This document shows positions 28,040 to 38,073 of a stretch of 64,000 nt of DNA, one piece after another. How positions within the stretch are numbered: position 1 is the stretch's first letter; every line of letters begins with the position of its first letter. The stretch covers positions 79,463 through 143,462 of the forward strand of contig JAGAMA010000001.1 of NCBI GenBank assembly GCA_017624955.1, in the 5' to 3' direction. This stretch comes from Alistipes sp. (GTDB lineage Bacteria; Bacteroidota; Bacteroidia; Bacteroidales; Rikenellaceae). Below the pieces are notes generated by a model. The model did no database searches. It had not been told where the DNA came from and saw only the letters and a list, made by a program, of their open reading frames with translations. Both the position numbers and the translations under genes were made by a program.

Positions 28040-30736
28040 CTACTTCGGATCGCGGTCGTTACCGAGCAGCGCGACCCACACCACGCGCCTCTCCTGGTCG
28101 ATCTTGGTGATCCGTGCCCGCAACGGGGCTTTGGGGAGCAAAAAGCCGCCACCCAAGGCGCGATAACGCGTCATCAGCGCCACGGGGTCCTTCACGCGAA
28201 TAGAGGCATAATTAATGGTTTCGGAGAGTAAAATAATATACTCCTTGCCCGTCGTCGGATCCTTGCGGGCGTGCAGCGTAACATAAATCTCCTGCTTTGC
28301 AAGACGTTGCAGGGGATCGGGCAACGTGCGACGGATCGAGAGCTGATAACTCTCCTTCTCCTCATTCACACCGCTTACGATCACCTCCACGCGGTCGCCC
28401 GCCTTATAGCGCGTATTCCAATCCGAGCCGATAAGGCCCCAGCCCAACTCATGACGCGGAACAAAGCCCCACGCGCCACCATCCAAATTCACACCGTAGC
28501 CCTTCGTATAGCTGCGTTGAATCGTGCCCCACACGCGCGCTCCGATTTTCAACTCGACGGGTTCAGCCGTCGCAATCGGCTGCGGCTCGGGGGCCTCGGA
28601 GGGCTCCTCAGCAGGCGCTTCCTGCTCGGCAACGGCCTCGACAGGAGGTTGCACCTCGGCGACTGCGGCAGCGGCACGCTCGGTCGGTTTTTTCAACAAC
28701 AGATATTGGATCGAGGGATCGATCTTATCCACCTGCAAAAGGATGCGATCCCCCTTGGACGGCAGTGGCTCTTTCTCCCACACCTTACCCCTTGTCCACA
28801 GGCCCGTCAAGAATCCGCGGCAGCGCACCAACATACTGTTTACCGCTACGCGCACCACCTCAACCTCCACCTGCTCATCGGGCTGCAGATCACACACCTG
28901 ATCCCACATCGAATCGATGCGCACGCTACGCCCCATGCGTGCCACATCCGACACGGGATTGTAGTTCAAACACTTCAAGTCATAGAGCACCTCCCCGACC
29001 TGATAAAGTCCCACAAACGAAAAATCGTTATGCAGGCCGAAGTCGGTACGCGTCAGGGTTGCCGATGCCCCTTGGCAATCCAGCAACAGCGCACTATCGG
29101 TCACCTGACGGACCACACCGCGGTAGGAACACCCTACCTGCAGCGCCGGATGGGGCACACGCGGGATACCGGGGTGCAAACCGGCATTGGTCAGCACGAC
29201 AGGCATCGTGAAGCTCATTCCGAGCGCAATACACCTCTCCTCGGCAGGTTCGGCCTCGCCCTCGTCGGAGCTGCAACCCGTCTGCTGATAGTCGGCATAC
29301 CACGCCTGCAAAATATCCTTCAGGAAATAGTAGTAGTGGTAATCATCGTAGCGCAGGACATAGTTCGCGCCCTCCTCGGCTACCACCGTAAAGGTCGCCT
29401 CATCGCCCTCATGCAGCGGGTAGCGCTCCGTAGCAAGCGCCACACGGCTCACCCACATCACCTCGGGCGCGGAATCGATCACCTGCACCTGCATCCGATC
29501 GCCCACCTTGACCAACAATTTGGGATCCACCTTGCCAAAGGCGTAAAGATCCTTGCGCAGGCTTGCCTTTCGGCCGCCGGGGGTCTCGAGCAAGATACCC
29601 TTATCATTCATGGCCAACACCGTAGCATCCACCACCTCGGCATCCTCCACGGGCGACACGTCCCAAATCGACGGGAAGGCGATCTGTTCGTTACGATCGA
29701 TCGTGCGTAAATGTTCGAAGGCTTCGAGGCGTTTTGCGCCACACTGCCCGGCCGACAACGGAACGACAAACGCCGTTTCGTCGGGTTGCAAAATCGGGGT
29801 CATCGAGAAGCTGAAACGCTCCTTATCGGCATCGATACCGGTTATATAGGCCGTAAAGGTTTGGGTGCGATCAATATTCTTGCGCTTCGGGAAAATGGCT
29901 CGATCCTCGGGTCTGAACCACGCCCAGCCGACACATCCGCGATACGAGAGCACCGCCAAATTGATCGACTTAAAGAGGCGCACGATGTGGGTCTGCACGG
30001 CACTGCCAATCGCCACATTCAGCAACGAGAAATCGGCCTCGCGCTCGTTGGGAATCGGATAGGAGAACTGGATCATCGTACCCGTAGCGCCATAGGCCAA
30101 CGCACGCCAACGGCTTCCCACGGGATAGGCCTCGGCAAGGCTCTCCTTCCCCCACAACGACAACGGATACTCCTTCGTCGAGGCGATATAGCCACGATGG
30201 CCACGCCACTCCACCAAGATAGCAAGCGGGATGGGCAGGTCGCTCTTCACGACCGTGACGACCGCTTCGTTCCACTGCTTGAGGCCGACCTCCTCCAACG
30301 TGATGGTTCGCTCGGGAGCGGGATAGACCAAGTGCAGCTTTTGATTCTCCTTATCGGGCAACACGAGCAGCTCCTCATCGGCCATCAGGCGCAGCGTTTG
30401 ATCAAATCGAAGCACCTCGCGTTTCATGCGAAACTTACGATGCAGGAAGCGCGAAGCCATCGTATTGATCTGCTTGACGCGATCGTACGAATCCCGATAC
30501 ATCGGCATCGGCTGCGGATCCTCCTCCAGCTCCCAGGCCTGCGACTGATCGATCTCCACACGCTCCTGCTCCTGCTGCTGCTCCACGATCGGCTCGTCGA
30601 TCTGTATCACCGTTCCGACCTTCTCATGGATCTCCTGCACCGCGATCTGCTCCTGCAGGCCAAACGCCACATCAGCCGCCGAATTCGCACTTTTCGACTC
30701 GCCTCGGACAACGCCCCAAAACTCTTTGCTCTTCAT
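28040..30736 (-). CDS. Large multi-S1/OB-fold protein, last gene of the NACHT operon
   Basis: 898 residues with no enzyme motif. After a Gln/Glu-rich N-terminus (EQQQEQERVEI), at least five S1/OB-like modules can be picked out by their start-Gly-turn-GDR pattern, near residues 240-305, 362-430, 530-600, 620-680 and 728-800. The last is the clearest (GARVWGTIQRSYTKGYGVNL, then GWGFVPRHELG-like text and YKAGDRVEVIVSGVN). An Ala/Glu/Pro linker (about 685-725) precedes it. S1 modules usually bind RNA, so this may be an RNA-binding sensor or scaffold (inference). The start at 30736 leaves 1 base after the NACHT stop; an ATG 15 bases earlier would overlap it. Confidence 0.75.
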   Translation of the reverse strand: MKSKEFWGVVRGESKSANSAADVAFGLQEQIAVQEIHEKVGTVIQIDEPIVEQQQEQERVEIDQSQAWELEEDPQPMPMYRDSYDRVKQINTMASRFLHRKFRMKREVLRFDQTLRLMADEELLVLPDKENQKLHLVYPAPERTITLEEVGLKQWNEAVVTVVKSDLPIPLAILVEWRGHRGYIASTKEYPLSLWGKESLAEAYPVGSRWRALAYGATGTMIQFSYPIPNEREADFSLLNVAIGSAVQTHIVRLFKSINLAVLSYRGCVGWAWFRPEDRAIFPKRKNIDRTQTFTAYITGIDADKERFSFSMTPILQPDETAFVVPLSAGQCGAKRLEAFEHLRTIDRNEQIAFPSIWDVSPVEDAEVVDATVLAMNDKGILLETPGGRKASLRKDLYAFGKVDPKLLVKVGDRMQVQVIDSAPEVMWVSRVALATERYPLHEGDEATFTVVAEEGANYVLRYDDYHYYYFLKDILQAWYADYQQTGCSSDEGEAEPAEERCIALGMSFTMPVVLTNAGLHPGIPRVPHPALQVGCSYRGVVRQVTDSALLLDCQGASATLTRTDFGLHNDFSFVGLYQVGEVLYDLKCLNYNPVSDVARMGRSVRIDSMWDQVCDLQPDEQVEVEVVRVAVNSMLVRCRGFLTGLWTRGKVWEKEPLPSKGDRILLQVDKIDPSIQYLLLKKPTERAAAAVAEVQPPVEAVAEQEAPAEEPSEAPEPQPIATAEPVELKIGARVWGTIQRSYTKGYGVNLDGGAWGFVPRHELGWGLIGSDWNTRYKAGDRVEVIVSGVNEEKESYQLSIRRTLPDPLQRLAKQEIYVTLHARKDPTTGKEYIILLSETINYASIRVKDPVALMTRYRALGGGFLLPKAPLRARITKIDQERRVVWVALLGNDRDPK

Positions 30737-30737
30737 C

Positions 30738-33700
30738 CTATTCAAACTCATTTAAGGATTCAACCATCTCGTTCTTCGCGAACGATTTATTCGACGCTCC
30801 GCCTTGCCAATTTTTGGGAGGTGCAGATGGTACATACGACACATAATTCACGCGCTTGTTCTCGATCGCAAAGCGCGGCACATAACGGCAGCGATCGCCC
30901 ACCTTCAGGGCGTGGAACGAAGCCCACTTCCACGAGTTGGGATCGCCATACTCCTTCGACATGCGCATCGAAACACGCACGTTGGATAGCACATCGTGAC
31001 CAAGCAGGACGACAAAGCCGTTCTGATCGGTCGTTATCTGGTCAATCTCGGCCTGACGATAGGCCGACTCGATATAAGACACCCGCAGGGCCAACGGTCG
31101 ATTCTTATAGCGGACATTATTGTTGCGCGAGGGGAAGAACCACACCGAATCGTAGTACGAGGGGGTGTAGTCATCAGCCCCGTAATGGTAGTAGTAATCG
31201 ACATCCTTCGGGCAGGCCTCCTGATGGCGCATACTATCGGCGTACGACACCATGGGACGTATATAGGCATCCTGCTGACCATGTTTGACGGTCATCACCA
31301 GGCCGCGCAGGTAGCCCAACTTACGCGAAGGTCGATGCGGCTCGGGCAGGAGCGTCAGCTTGTGGTTATACTCCACCAACACCATATCGCCGCTGCGCAG
31401 CTCCCGACCCTTGGGCAGATCACCCGAAACGACCATCCGCCCGACTAAACGGGGATTTGAATCGGGCACATAGACCGCAGCAAGGGTTGCCGAGGCGTAC
31501 GACACCACACCCACCATCAGCCGCTGCTCGGGATTGTTCAGTTGCAGGTAGCGATCCAGGATCAGGTAGGAGCGACTCTTGGCCATAAAGAAGGTAACGA
31601 AACTCTCATCGAAGCGATCCACCTCCTTCAACTCGGCGATCAACAAATCACAAATCGAGGCGTGGTAACGCTTCGGCGTGGCCACATCGATCAAAGGCGT
31701 AATACGAGGTACGCCCACCTTCACGGGTCGGGTGCACGCCTCATCGACATAGAAATAGAGCGTACCCCGATCGTTCGGACGATGAATCGAGCCATCGGCA
31801 TCCACCGTACGCAACGTGCAGTAGTGCTCCTGCGCACAGGCAGCGAGCTGCACGGCAAAGGGCTGTTCAAACTGATCGAGACGATACCACAAGTGGTCGA
31901 TGCGGTCGGTCGGTCGAGGAATCAGAATCTCCCCTCGGCCGATCCAACGATACGGCAGCGCCGCCAGGCGATATTGGCGCGCCACGCTCTTCGCACTCTC
32001 GGCCTGCTCACGCAATCGATTCACCACCGGATGATGACTCCACAGCTCAAAGGTCAATCCCTCGGCCGTCATCCGCTTAATCGACTCCAACGGCTGATCC
32101 ATCGACACATGCAGCAACTCGTAATGCGCTTCCGAGGGTGTCGGCACACCATTCAGCGCGAAGATTCGGTCGTTAAAACGCACCTGCTGCGCGGCAAGGG
32201 CCTCCATAAAGGCCTCCTTCGACAGCCCCTTGACATTGGGTTGAATCAACCGCACGCTCTTTTGCTCACCGCGCACGAAGGGAATGGCCTCGTTTGCCTC
32301 CCCCACATACATCACACCACTCAACGGCAACGAGCCGAACGACTCCGGCAGCTCTCCCTCCAGCACCCACGCTGCACGATGGACATGGGATAAAATATGC
32401 ATAAAGCGGGTCGGGTGCTCCGCCTCGTGCAGGAAGAGCCGCGTATAATCGGCATACTTCGGTTGCTTGGGCAGCACCACCCAGACCGTCTTATCGTTAG
32501 CCTGGCAGCAGAGAGCCTGTGTCAGTTGATTGCGCAAACTGCGCATACCGCGACGAATACGCAGCTTCTCCACCTGCTTGCTGTCCGTTCCGAAGAAACT
32601 TACCACGCCCTCCAACGGAACGGCATCATAGTCGATGCGCTTGACCGACTGCAAGGTCAGGATCGAAAGCTGGTTATTGGGGATCATGTAGCGCCCCATC
32701 TCAAAGCGCAGGTAGCAATCCTTCACTTTGCAGCGGGCACCATGCAACAGCTGCTTCAAATTGCCCTTCTTCCAAGCCGTGATCCACTCCTCGGAGACGA
32801 CACGCAGCGTGTGGCTATGCTGATTCGAGATGGCAAAATGGTAGGGAATCTGTTGGGGCTGACCCTCGCCATAGAGCAACACCACGCCACACACAGGCAG
32901 CGTAACGGCCACCTGCGAACGGAACGTAAGTTCGATAAAGCCCTGCGTCTGGGGTGCGGACTGCTTCACCACAAAGCGGTTCTCGCCCACCGTGCACTGC
33001 AACTCCTCCAACTCGTTGTGCACCGTCTCGGTCAGCAGCAACAGGTTCTGCTTATCAAATCCTAAAACACTATATTTCAGTTGGTTGTTCTTGTCAATAA
33101 AGGCATAGGGCACATCTTTGTTGTTGGTAATACTCAACGTACCACTCATCTCAAGTTCACGCGCCACATTCTCCATCTCGACCTCGATGTAGGTCATACG
33201 GCGAATCTCATTCAGCAGACCGGCATAGCGCCCCTCCGTATCATGCTGATCGCCCAGCAGCACACGCGCACCTTTGAGGTGGGCTTTACTCGACTCCAAC
33301 CACGCAATCTGCCCTTTTTGGAACAGATGCAGGAAGCGGGCATCGGATGCTTCATCCACCGCCAGGCGCTGCCACTCGTAATCGATCCCGTAACGAGCAC
33401 CATTTTCGAGTACGCAGATAATCTTACCGCGTTGCGGCAATACCGTTTCACGCGGGCAGTGCACCTCCAATACGCGCCCCGCGCCATCGGCCATGCGCAC
33501 ACGACTGATCTTGCCTGCGCCCAAGCCGGCAAGGGTAAATTTGCGCTGCTCCAACGTGCGCGACAAGACCTTATTCGTACCAAGGCGCAAAACCTTTTCA
33601 TCCGCCCAACCCAAGATTGTATAGGGGATAGCTATCTGCGTTTCACGCTGTGCGGCATCGACACGGCTCAAGGTCACACGGCGGAAAAGTTCGGGCGAGT

Positions 33701-36700
33701 GATAATAGGGCGTACGCACCTCACAATCGGGCAACACACCCACCCCGTCGGCGCCGACCAACAAGCAACGACCATGCACATTGGGCAGGGGATCATCCGC
33801 CTGCAGACGCAAGGTCAGGGTGCGATGCGGCTCATAAAGGGTACGCGACGGTTGCTGCACAAAGCGGCAGGCAATCTCTCCGATTTGCAATGCGCGCTGA
33901 TTTTTATACCAACCATACACCCGATAGGCCTGTGTTTCATTGGTCAAGACAATACGCAAACCATCATCCAGGTATCGTTCGGCCACATAGGGCAACGGCT
34001 CAACCTCGCCTTCGGCCATCAACTCGCCTTCGAGCGGCAGGGTTGTATGCTCCTCAACCGCCTCCAGCCAATAGGTCGAAGTGCGCTCATAGGTCATCTG
34101 ATCACGCACGACCTCATAGCGCAACACCGCATCGTCCGCACCGCGGAACAGCCACGCCGATTTGTCGAAATCGCCTTGCAGGTCGGGAATCGAGATCGTA
34201 AAGGAGCGGAAGTCGCGCGACAGAATCCGATAGCGCACACCATCCGTCTCCTTCATCTCGGAGAATTGGTATTGACAATCGAGAATCGAGGGATCGAAGT
34301 GTTTTTGCTGAATCTCGGCAGGGATATACTGCAACGGGAAGAGGTCGAGAATGGCAATGGCAAATTCGGTCTTCGACTTTTCCCCTTCGGCCAAGCGATA
34401 GATACCCTTCCGATTCCACAAGAAGTCGGCCATCGGAGCCAGGTCATAGCACTGCCTGAAGAGGAAGAAACGAACCAACCGACGGCGCAACATCATCGGC
34501 ATCATCTCGATCAGCTCCTCCGAGAAGAGCAGCTCGGCCACCTGCGGATCCTGCTCCCAGCGACGCAACAATTTCGAGAGTTGCTGGGTGAAGAAGCCCG
34601 TCAGCAGCTTCGTTTGAAGGTGTTGGCGGATATAGGCCGTATTATCGGAATAGAGCAACAGCGTCTGGGCATCGGAGCGAACCTCGAGCCGTGCATCCTG
34701 CTCCATCTGCTCGAAGAAGGCGCGACGATCCTTCTCGGTCAGAGACTGGAACAGCATGCGCTTATAGAGGAAGAGCTCGCTGCTGTAGGTCTTAACCGTA
34801 CGCCCCGACTTGACCATCGGAAGCTGCTCAATGGCACGATTCAACAGCTCATAGAGCGCCTCATAATCGGTCGTCGTGAGCATCATCTCGCGGTAGAGCA
34901 AACGGGCCGCAACGAGATTGGGCACACCGATTCCATGCATGTTCCATGTCGGGTACAGATCGCGTTCCACCAGCCAGAAGCGCAACCAGAAGCGATCCAG
35001 CAACCGCTCGACGATGCGCTCCGAGAGGAGCATACCGAACATCGAGAAGAGCTGACGTACCATCGGAAGGCCCTCCTCATAGGTCGGCCTGCTCATTGCA
35101 TACGCGCGTGCATAATTCAGCACCAACGCCTCCACCAGATCGCGTGCCGTGAGTTTGCCTATAACGCTATACCCCGAGCGTTCGCTCTTCGTCAGCTCCT
35201 TCTGCAACGGAAGTCGTGCCACGAGGCGCGCGGCCAACGGCAGGAGCGGATTCATCGGCGGCACCTCACCCACGCGGACCTCCACATCGTATTTCTCCTC
35301 GGCAGAGCGTCGATAGATATGCATAAAGGCCGCATCGGGTAGTTGGGGCGTTTCGCCCAAGGCCAAGAGATCGCTCACAAAGCTCAGAATCGCTTTCCGC
35401 TTGTTGGTCACCAGCTTACCCAGCAGATCGACACACATCTGCAACATATCGTAGTGCTGCTCGAAGGCCGTGGCACTATCCACGACGATTTCGCGCAAGA
35501 GTTTCTCGGCTTCGGGAGCCTTTGCCGCATTAACCATCGCCTCGGCATAGCGCTGATGAAGTCGCTTGGCACAATAGAACTCCATGAACGAGTCGTGATA
35601 GAAACTCACGGTTTGTGTCACTTCATCGACCTTCAGAATCTGCAGACGGGAGAGCAACTGCACCAAATCGCTGGGCCCTTTACCACCGGTACATACATGG
35701 CACTTACGGACTACTTCCCGCTCGATTTGGCGACCGTAGATCTGACTATGCACAGCCAAATCGCCCAACATATTGACACAATCCTCGCGCAGGTCGATCG
35801 ATTGGCGCAGCTCGGGATCACGCGCCGTATTTTCATTCTCCAACACCTCGGCAAAGAATCGCATATAGAGCTCGCCTCGGCTGCTGATGCCGTGGGCATC
35901 GGCATTGGAGAGCACCTCGACGATCATCTTCAGGTGCATCGGATTGGTCGCCAGCTTGGTCAAATCGGCATCGTCATCGATCTTATCGCGGATGGCGCGT
36001 TGCCACTCGGGATGCTCGTCGCCATTCGGATTGCTTTGTGCCAGGAATTGGTCGATGAGCAGACTATTCAACGGAGCAACCTCATACTTGGCACACTCCG
36101 AAAAATGGTTGCTGACGCGCGCAAACTCCACGATACGCCCCGTGAAGAGGTAGTGGTTATTCGGGTATTGACGGACATAATCCAACAATGGGGTCAGCTC
36201 CATGCCCTGCTGCAACTCATTCAGACCATCGAACAGGAAGAGCACACGCCCCTGATCGACCAGCGACTGGAGGTAGTTACCGATTGCCGACTTAAGCTCT
36301 TCGCTATCGTACGAACGCTTCAGGCTGGTTACCGCCTCGAAGAGGTAATCGAAGATCTTCTTGTTGGGGCGCATCTCGCTCACGCGAATCAGCACGGGCA
36401 ACATCGCCAGATCCGAGAGTGAGTTTTCACGCCAATTGCAAGCCTCCTCGAGCAGGATGCGGTCGAGCATCGTACTCTTACCCGAACCCGAGCCACCGAG
36501 CACACAGCAACAGGCATTTTCGCTAATCACATCGCGCGGATGGAGCTCCGCCTCTGCCAAAACGACATTGTCGTTTACCTCCTCGCCATTATCATCCTCT
36601 TCGTCGTCATCCTCCTTATCGTCCTCTTTCCACTCGAGGAGCATACTCTCCACCTCGGCTACCAGCTGCTCCTTACGACGGGCTACCGCCTCCTCGATGT

Positions 36701-37478
36701 GCTCGACATAGGTTTCGCGCACATACTTCTCCGCCTCGGCCGTGAGATCTGTCTGCCGACGGGGCGACAGTGTTGTCGTAGGAGCTGTGCCCACCAACGC
36801 CTGCAGGGGATCGTACCAATAATCCACTATCGCCAAGAAGACCGAAAGCAGACAACGATAGACTGCGGACTGATTTTGTTCCAAAATTACAAAGCCATGG
36901 TCTTTGATATTACGCGACTCGACACTAACTTTTACAGCCGATTTTAGCTCTTTTTTGGAGGGATCAACAGCCCCTCTTCGACCCTCAATGGCAGGCAACG
37001 CAATATACTTCAAATCCCCATAAGCTGCTACCAATTGGCCATTGAGCAGCGGGGCCAGAGTCAGTTTGTTGCCATCCACACCGGGCACTCGTTTCGTACC
37101 CTCAAGACAAGCGCACTCCTCACCGTCAATCACCATCTTCCGATCGGCATAGAGTGCCTTATAAAGGCATCGCAGAAACGACTCCAACGTATCAGGAATA
37201 GCATCCACCGTGGTGTCCGACATCAAATTATTCCAAAAAGCCTCATCGCGAAAAGAGGGAACTTTACCTTGAACCTCAAGGCGTTGATCAATACACCAAT
37301 GCCTGAATCGAGCCAAAAGATCCAACAAATCCTCCACGGCGTGATCCAAACACCGATCATAAGATTCCAACCTGATTGGCATACGATCATCTTCAAACAA
37401 AAGGAACAGTTTCTTCTGCGACAACTCTTTATAGAGGTCACAGATCTCTTGTAGTTCTTGGGGTGTAGGTCGTTTCAT
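30738..37478 (-). CDS. Giant NACHT (STAND) NTPase with about 1,600-residue C-terminal extension
   Basis: 2,246 residues. Residues 1-275 form a novel N-terminal region, and about 278-302 is a strongly acidic linker (EDDKEDDDEEDDNGEE). The NACHT ATPase follows, with Walker A GGSGSGKST at 328-336, Walker B with the NACHT-type FLFDGLNEL (Asp near 417) and the sensor arginine in YLFTGRIVEF. The winged-helix end motif FYHDSFMEFYCAKRL lies near 625. Residues about 650-1000 are helical; about 1000-2246 are beta-rich with Gly/Asp-turn patterns resembling OB modules. The ATG at 37478 is preferred over a TTG at 37511. Bacterial NACHT proteins are known antiphage sensors. The N-terminal coding part is visibly AT-richer than the rest. 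Confidence 0.85.
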   Translation of the reverse strand: MKRPTPQELQEICDLYKELSQKKLFLLFEDDRMPIRLESYDRCLDHAVEDLLDLLARFRHWCIDQRLEVQGKVPSFRDEAFWNNLMSDTTVDAIPDTLESFLRCLYKALYADRKMVIDGEECACLEGTKRVPGVDGNKLTLAPLLNGQLVAAYGDLKYIALPAIEGRRGAVDPSKKELKSAVKVSVESRNIKDHGFVILEQNQSAVYRCLLSVFLAIVDYWYDPLQALVGTAPTTTLSPRRQTDLTAEAEKYVRETYVEHIEEAVARRKEQLVAEVESMLLEWKEDDKEDDDEEDDNGEEVNDNVVLAEAELHPRDVISENACCCVLGGSGSGKSTMLDRILLEEACNWRENSLSDLAMLPVLIRVSEMRPNKKIFDYLFEAVTSLKRSYDSEELKSAIGNYLQSLVDQGRVLFLFDGLNELQQGMELTPLLDYVRQYPNNHYLFTGRIVEFARVSNHFSECAKYEVAPLNSLLIDQFLAQSNPNGDEHPEWQRAIRDKIDDDADLTKLATNPMHLKMIVEVLSNADAHGISSRGELYMRFFAEVLENENTARDPELRQSIDLREDCVNMLGDLAVHSQIYGRQIEREVVRKCHVCTGGKGPSDLVQLLSRLQILKVDEVTQTVSFYHDSFMEFYCAKRLHQRYAEAMVNAAKAPEAEKLLREIVVDSATAFEQHYDMLQMCVDLLGKLVTNKRKAILSFVSDLLALGETPQLPDAAFMHIYRRSAEEKYDVEVRVGEVPPMNPLLPLAARLVARLPLQKELTKSERSGYSVIGKLTARDLVEALVLNYARAYAMSRPTYEEGLPMVRQLFSMFGMLLSERIVERLLDRFWLRFWLVERDLYPTWNMHGIGVPNLVAARLLYREMMLTTTDYEALYELLNRAIEQLPMVKSGRTVKTYSSELFLYKRMLFQSLTEKDRRAFFEQMEQDARLEVRSDAQTLLLYSDNTAYIRQHLQTKLLTGFFTQQLSKLLRRWEQDPQVAELLFSEELIEMMPMMLRRRLVRFFLFRQCYDLAPMADFLWNRKGIYRLAEGEKSKTEFAIAILDLFPLQYIPAEIQQKHFDPSILDCQYQFSEMKETDGVRYRILSRDFRSFTISIPDLQGDFDKSAWLFRGADDAVLRYEVVRDQMTYERTSTYWLEAVEEHTTLPLEGELMAEGEVEPLPYVAERYLDDGLRIVLTNETQAYRVYGWYKNQRALQIGEIACRFVQQPSRTLYEPHRTLTLRLQADDPLPNVHGRCLLVGADGVGVLPDCEVRTPYYHSPELFRRVTLSRVDAAQRETQIAIPYTILGWADEKVLRLGTNKVLSRTLEQRKFTLAGLGAGKISRVRMADGAGRVLEVHCPRETVLPQRGKIICVLENGARYGIDYEWQRLAVDEASDARFLHLFQKGQIAWLESSKAHLKGARVLLGDQHDTEGRYAGLLNEIRRMTYIEVEMENVARELEMSGTLSITNNKDVPYAFIDKNNQLKYSVLGFDKQNLLLLTETVHNELEELQCTVGENRFVVKQSAPQTQGFIELTFRSQVAVTLPVCGVVLLYGEGQPQQIPYHFAISNQHSHTLRVVSEEWITAWKKGNLKQLLHGARCKVKDCYLRFEMGRYMIPNNQLSILTLQSVKRIDYDAVPLEGVVSFFGTDSKQVEKLRIRRGMRSLRNQLTQALCCQANDKTVWVVLPKQPKYADYTRLFLHEAEHPTRFMHILSHVHRAAWVLEGELPESFGSLPLSGVMYVGEANEAIPFVRGEQKSVRLIQPNVKGLSKEAFMEALAAQQVRFNDRIFALNGVPTPSEAHYELLHVSMDQPLESIKRMTAEGLTFELWSHHPVVNRLREQAESAKSVARQYRLAALPYRWIGRGEILIPRPTDRIDHLWYRLDQFEQPFAVQLAACAQEHYCTLRTVDADGSIHRPNDRGTLYFYVDEACTRPVKVGVPRITPLIDVATPKRYHASICDLLIAELKEVDRFDESFVTFFMAKSRSYLILDRYLQLNNPEQRLMVGVVSYASATLAAVYVPDSNPRLVGRMVVSGDLPKGRELRSGDMVLVEYNHKLTLLPEPHRPSRKLGYLRGLVMTVKHGQQDAYIRPMVSYADSMRHQEACPKDVDYYYHYGADDYTPSYYDSVWFFPSRNNNVRYKNRPLALRVSYIESAYRQAEIDQITTDQNGFVVLLGHDVLSNVRVSMRMSKEYGDPNSWKWASFHALKVGDRCRYVPRFAIENKRVNYVSYVPSAPPKNWQGGASNKSFAKNEMVESLNEFE

Positions 37479-37517
37479 CGGGTCAGTTATTTGACGGTAG
37501 GTAGTGATCAAAAAAAG

Positions 37518-38072
37518 TCAGTCGTTATCTCGTATAAAAAGGTGGGTCTGCCAATAGGGATCGGGCGTTTCACCCGGACGGGACAGCTTCGGGGCTGCTT
37601 CGCCCGCAAAGAGCGAAATGAAGGTAAAGGCGGGGGTACTCCCCTCCAGGATCAGTTGGCACTCATCGGTCGAAAACATACGCTCGGAAAGCACGGTACG
37701 CACCTCGCAACCATCGCGCAATTCGGTGCGAATCGTGGCGCGCTCCTCCTCGGTCAATGCCTCCTCGGCCACCACACGCGAAGTGCCGATCGGAGCATTC
37801 AACCGAAAGCTCAATCGCAGACGACCATCCGCCTCACTCGCTTGGCTAAATCGGTCGGGGTACTGTGCCACCAAACGGCTTACCGCCTCACGAGGCGAGC
37901 GGGCAAACGCGCCATCGAACTTCGAGCCGACACGCCGGCATTGCTCCTCGATACGGGACTCCTCATAGCCCCCTCGGCGCAACTCCTCAAGCAACGCTTC
38001 GTCGGGTTGCTCGAAATGCGACAGGCTATGAAACAAGGCCCACAGCGGATAGTGGATCGAGATCGGCTCCAT
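37518..38072 (-). CDS. Uncharacterised 184-residue protein of the NACHT operon
   Basis: I do not recognise a family. The sequence is soluble with no signal peptide or TM segment. It has an acidic-helical first half (DEALLEELRRGGYEESRIEEQ) and a beta-strand-rich second half (LRLSFRLNAP, CQLILEGSTPAFTFISLFAG). It starts one base after the stop of the membrane protein gene and ends 39 bases before the NACHT start, so it is locked into the operon. It may be an adaptor, inhibitor or effector partner; nothing in the sequence decides among these. Confidence 0.7.
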   Translation of the reverse strand: MEPISIHYPLWALFHSLSHFEQPDEALLEELRRGGYEESRIEEQCRRVGSKFDGAFARSPREAVSRLVAQYPDRFSQASEADGRLRLSFRLNAPIGTSRVVAEEALTEEERATIRTELRDGCEVRTVLSERMFSTDECQLILEGSTPAFTFISLFAGEAAPKLSRPGETPDPYWQTHLFIRDND

Positions 38073-38073
38073 G

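Noticed and set aside
28040-30736. Ribosomal protein S1 (rpsA)
   Set aside because: It has S1-like modules but also long non-S1 parts and degenerate modules, and sits in a NACHT operon; rpsA would show six regular, highly conserved repeats.
33081-35342. 753-codon plus-strand frame opposite the NACHT gene
   Set aside because: Antisense shadow; the minus-strand frame has clear NTPase motifs and continuous coding character.
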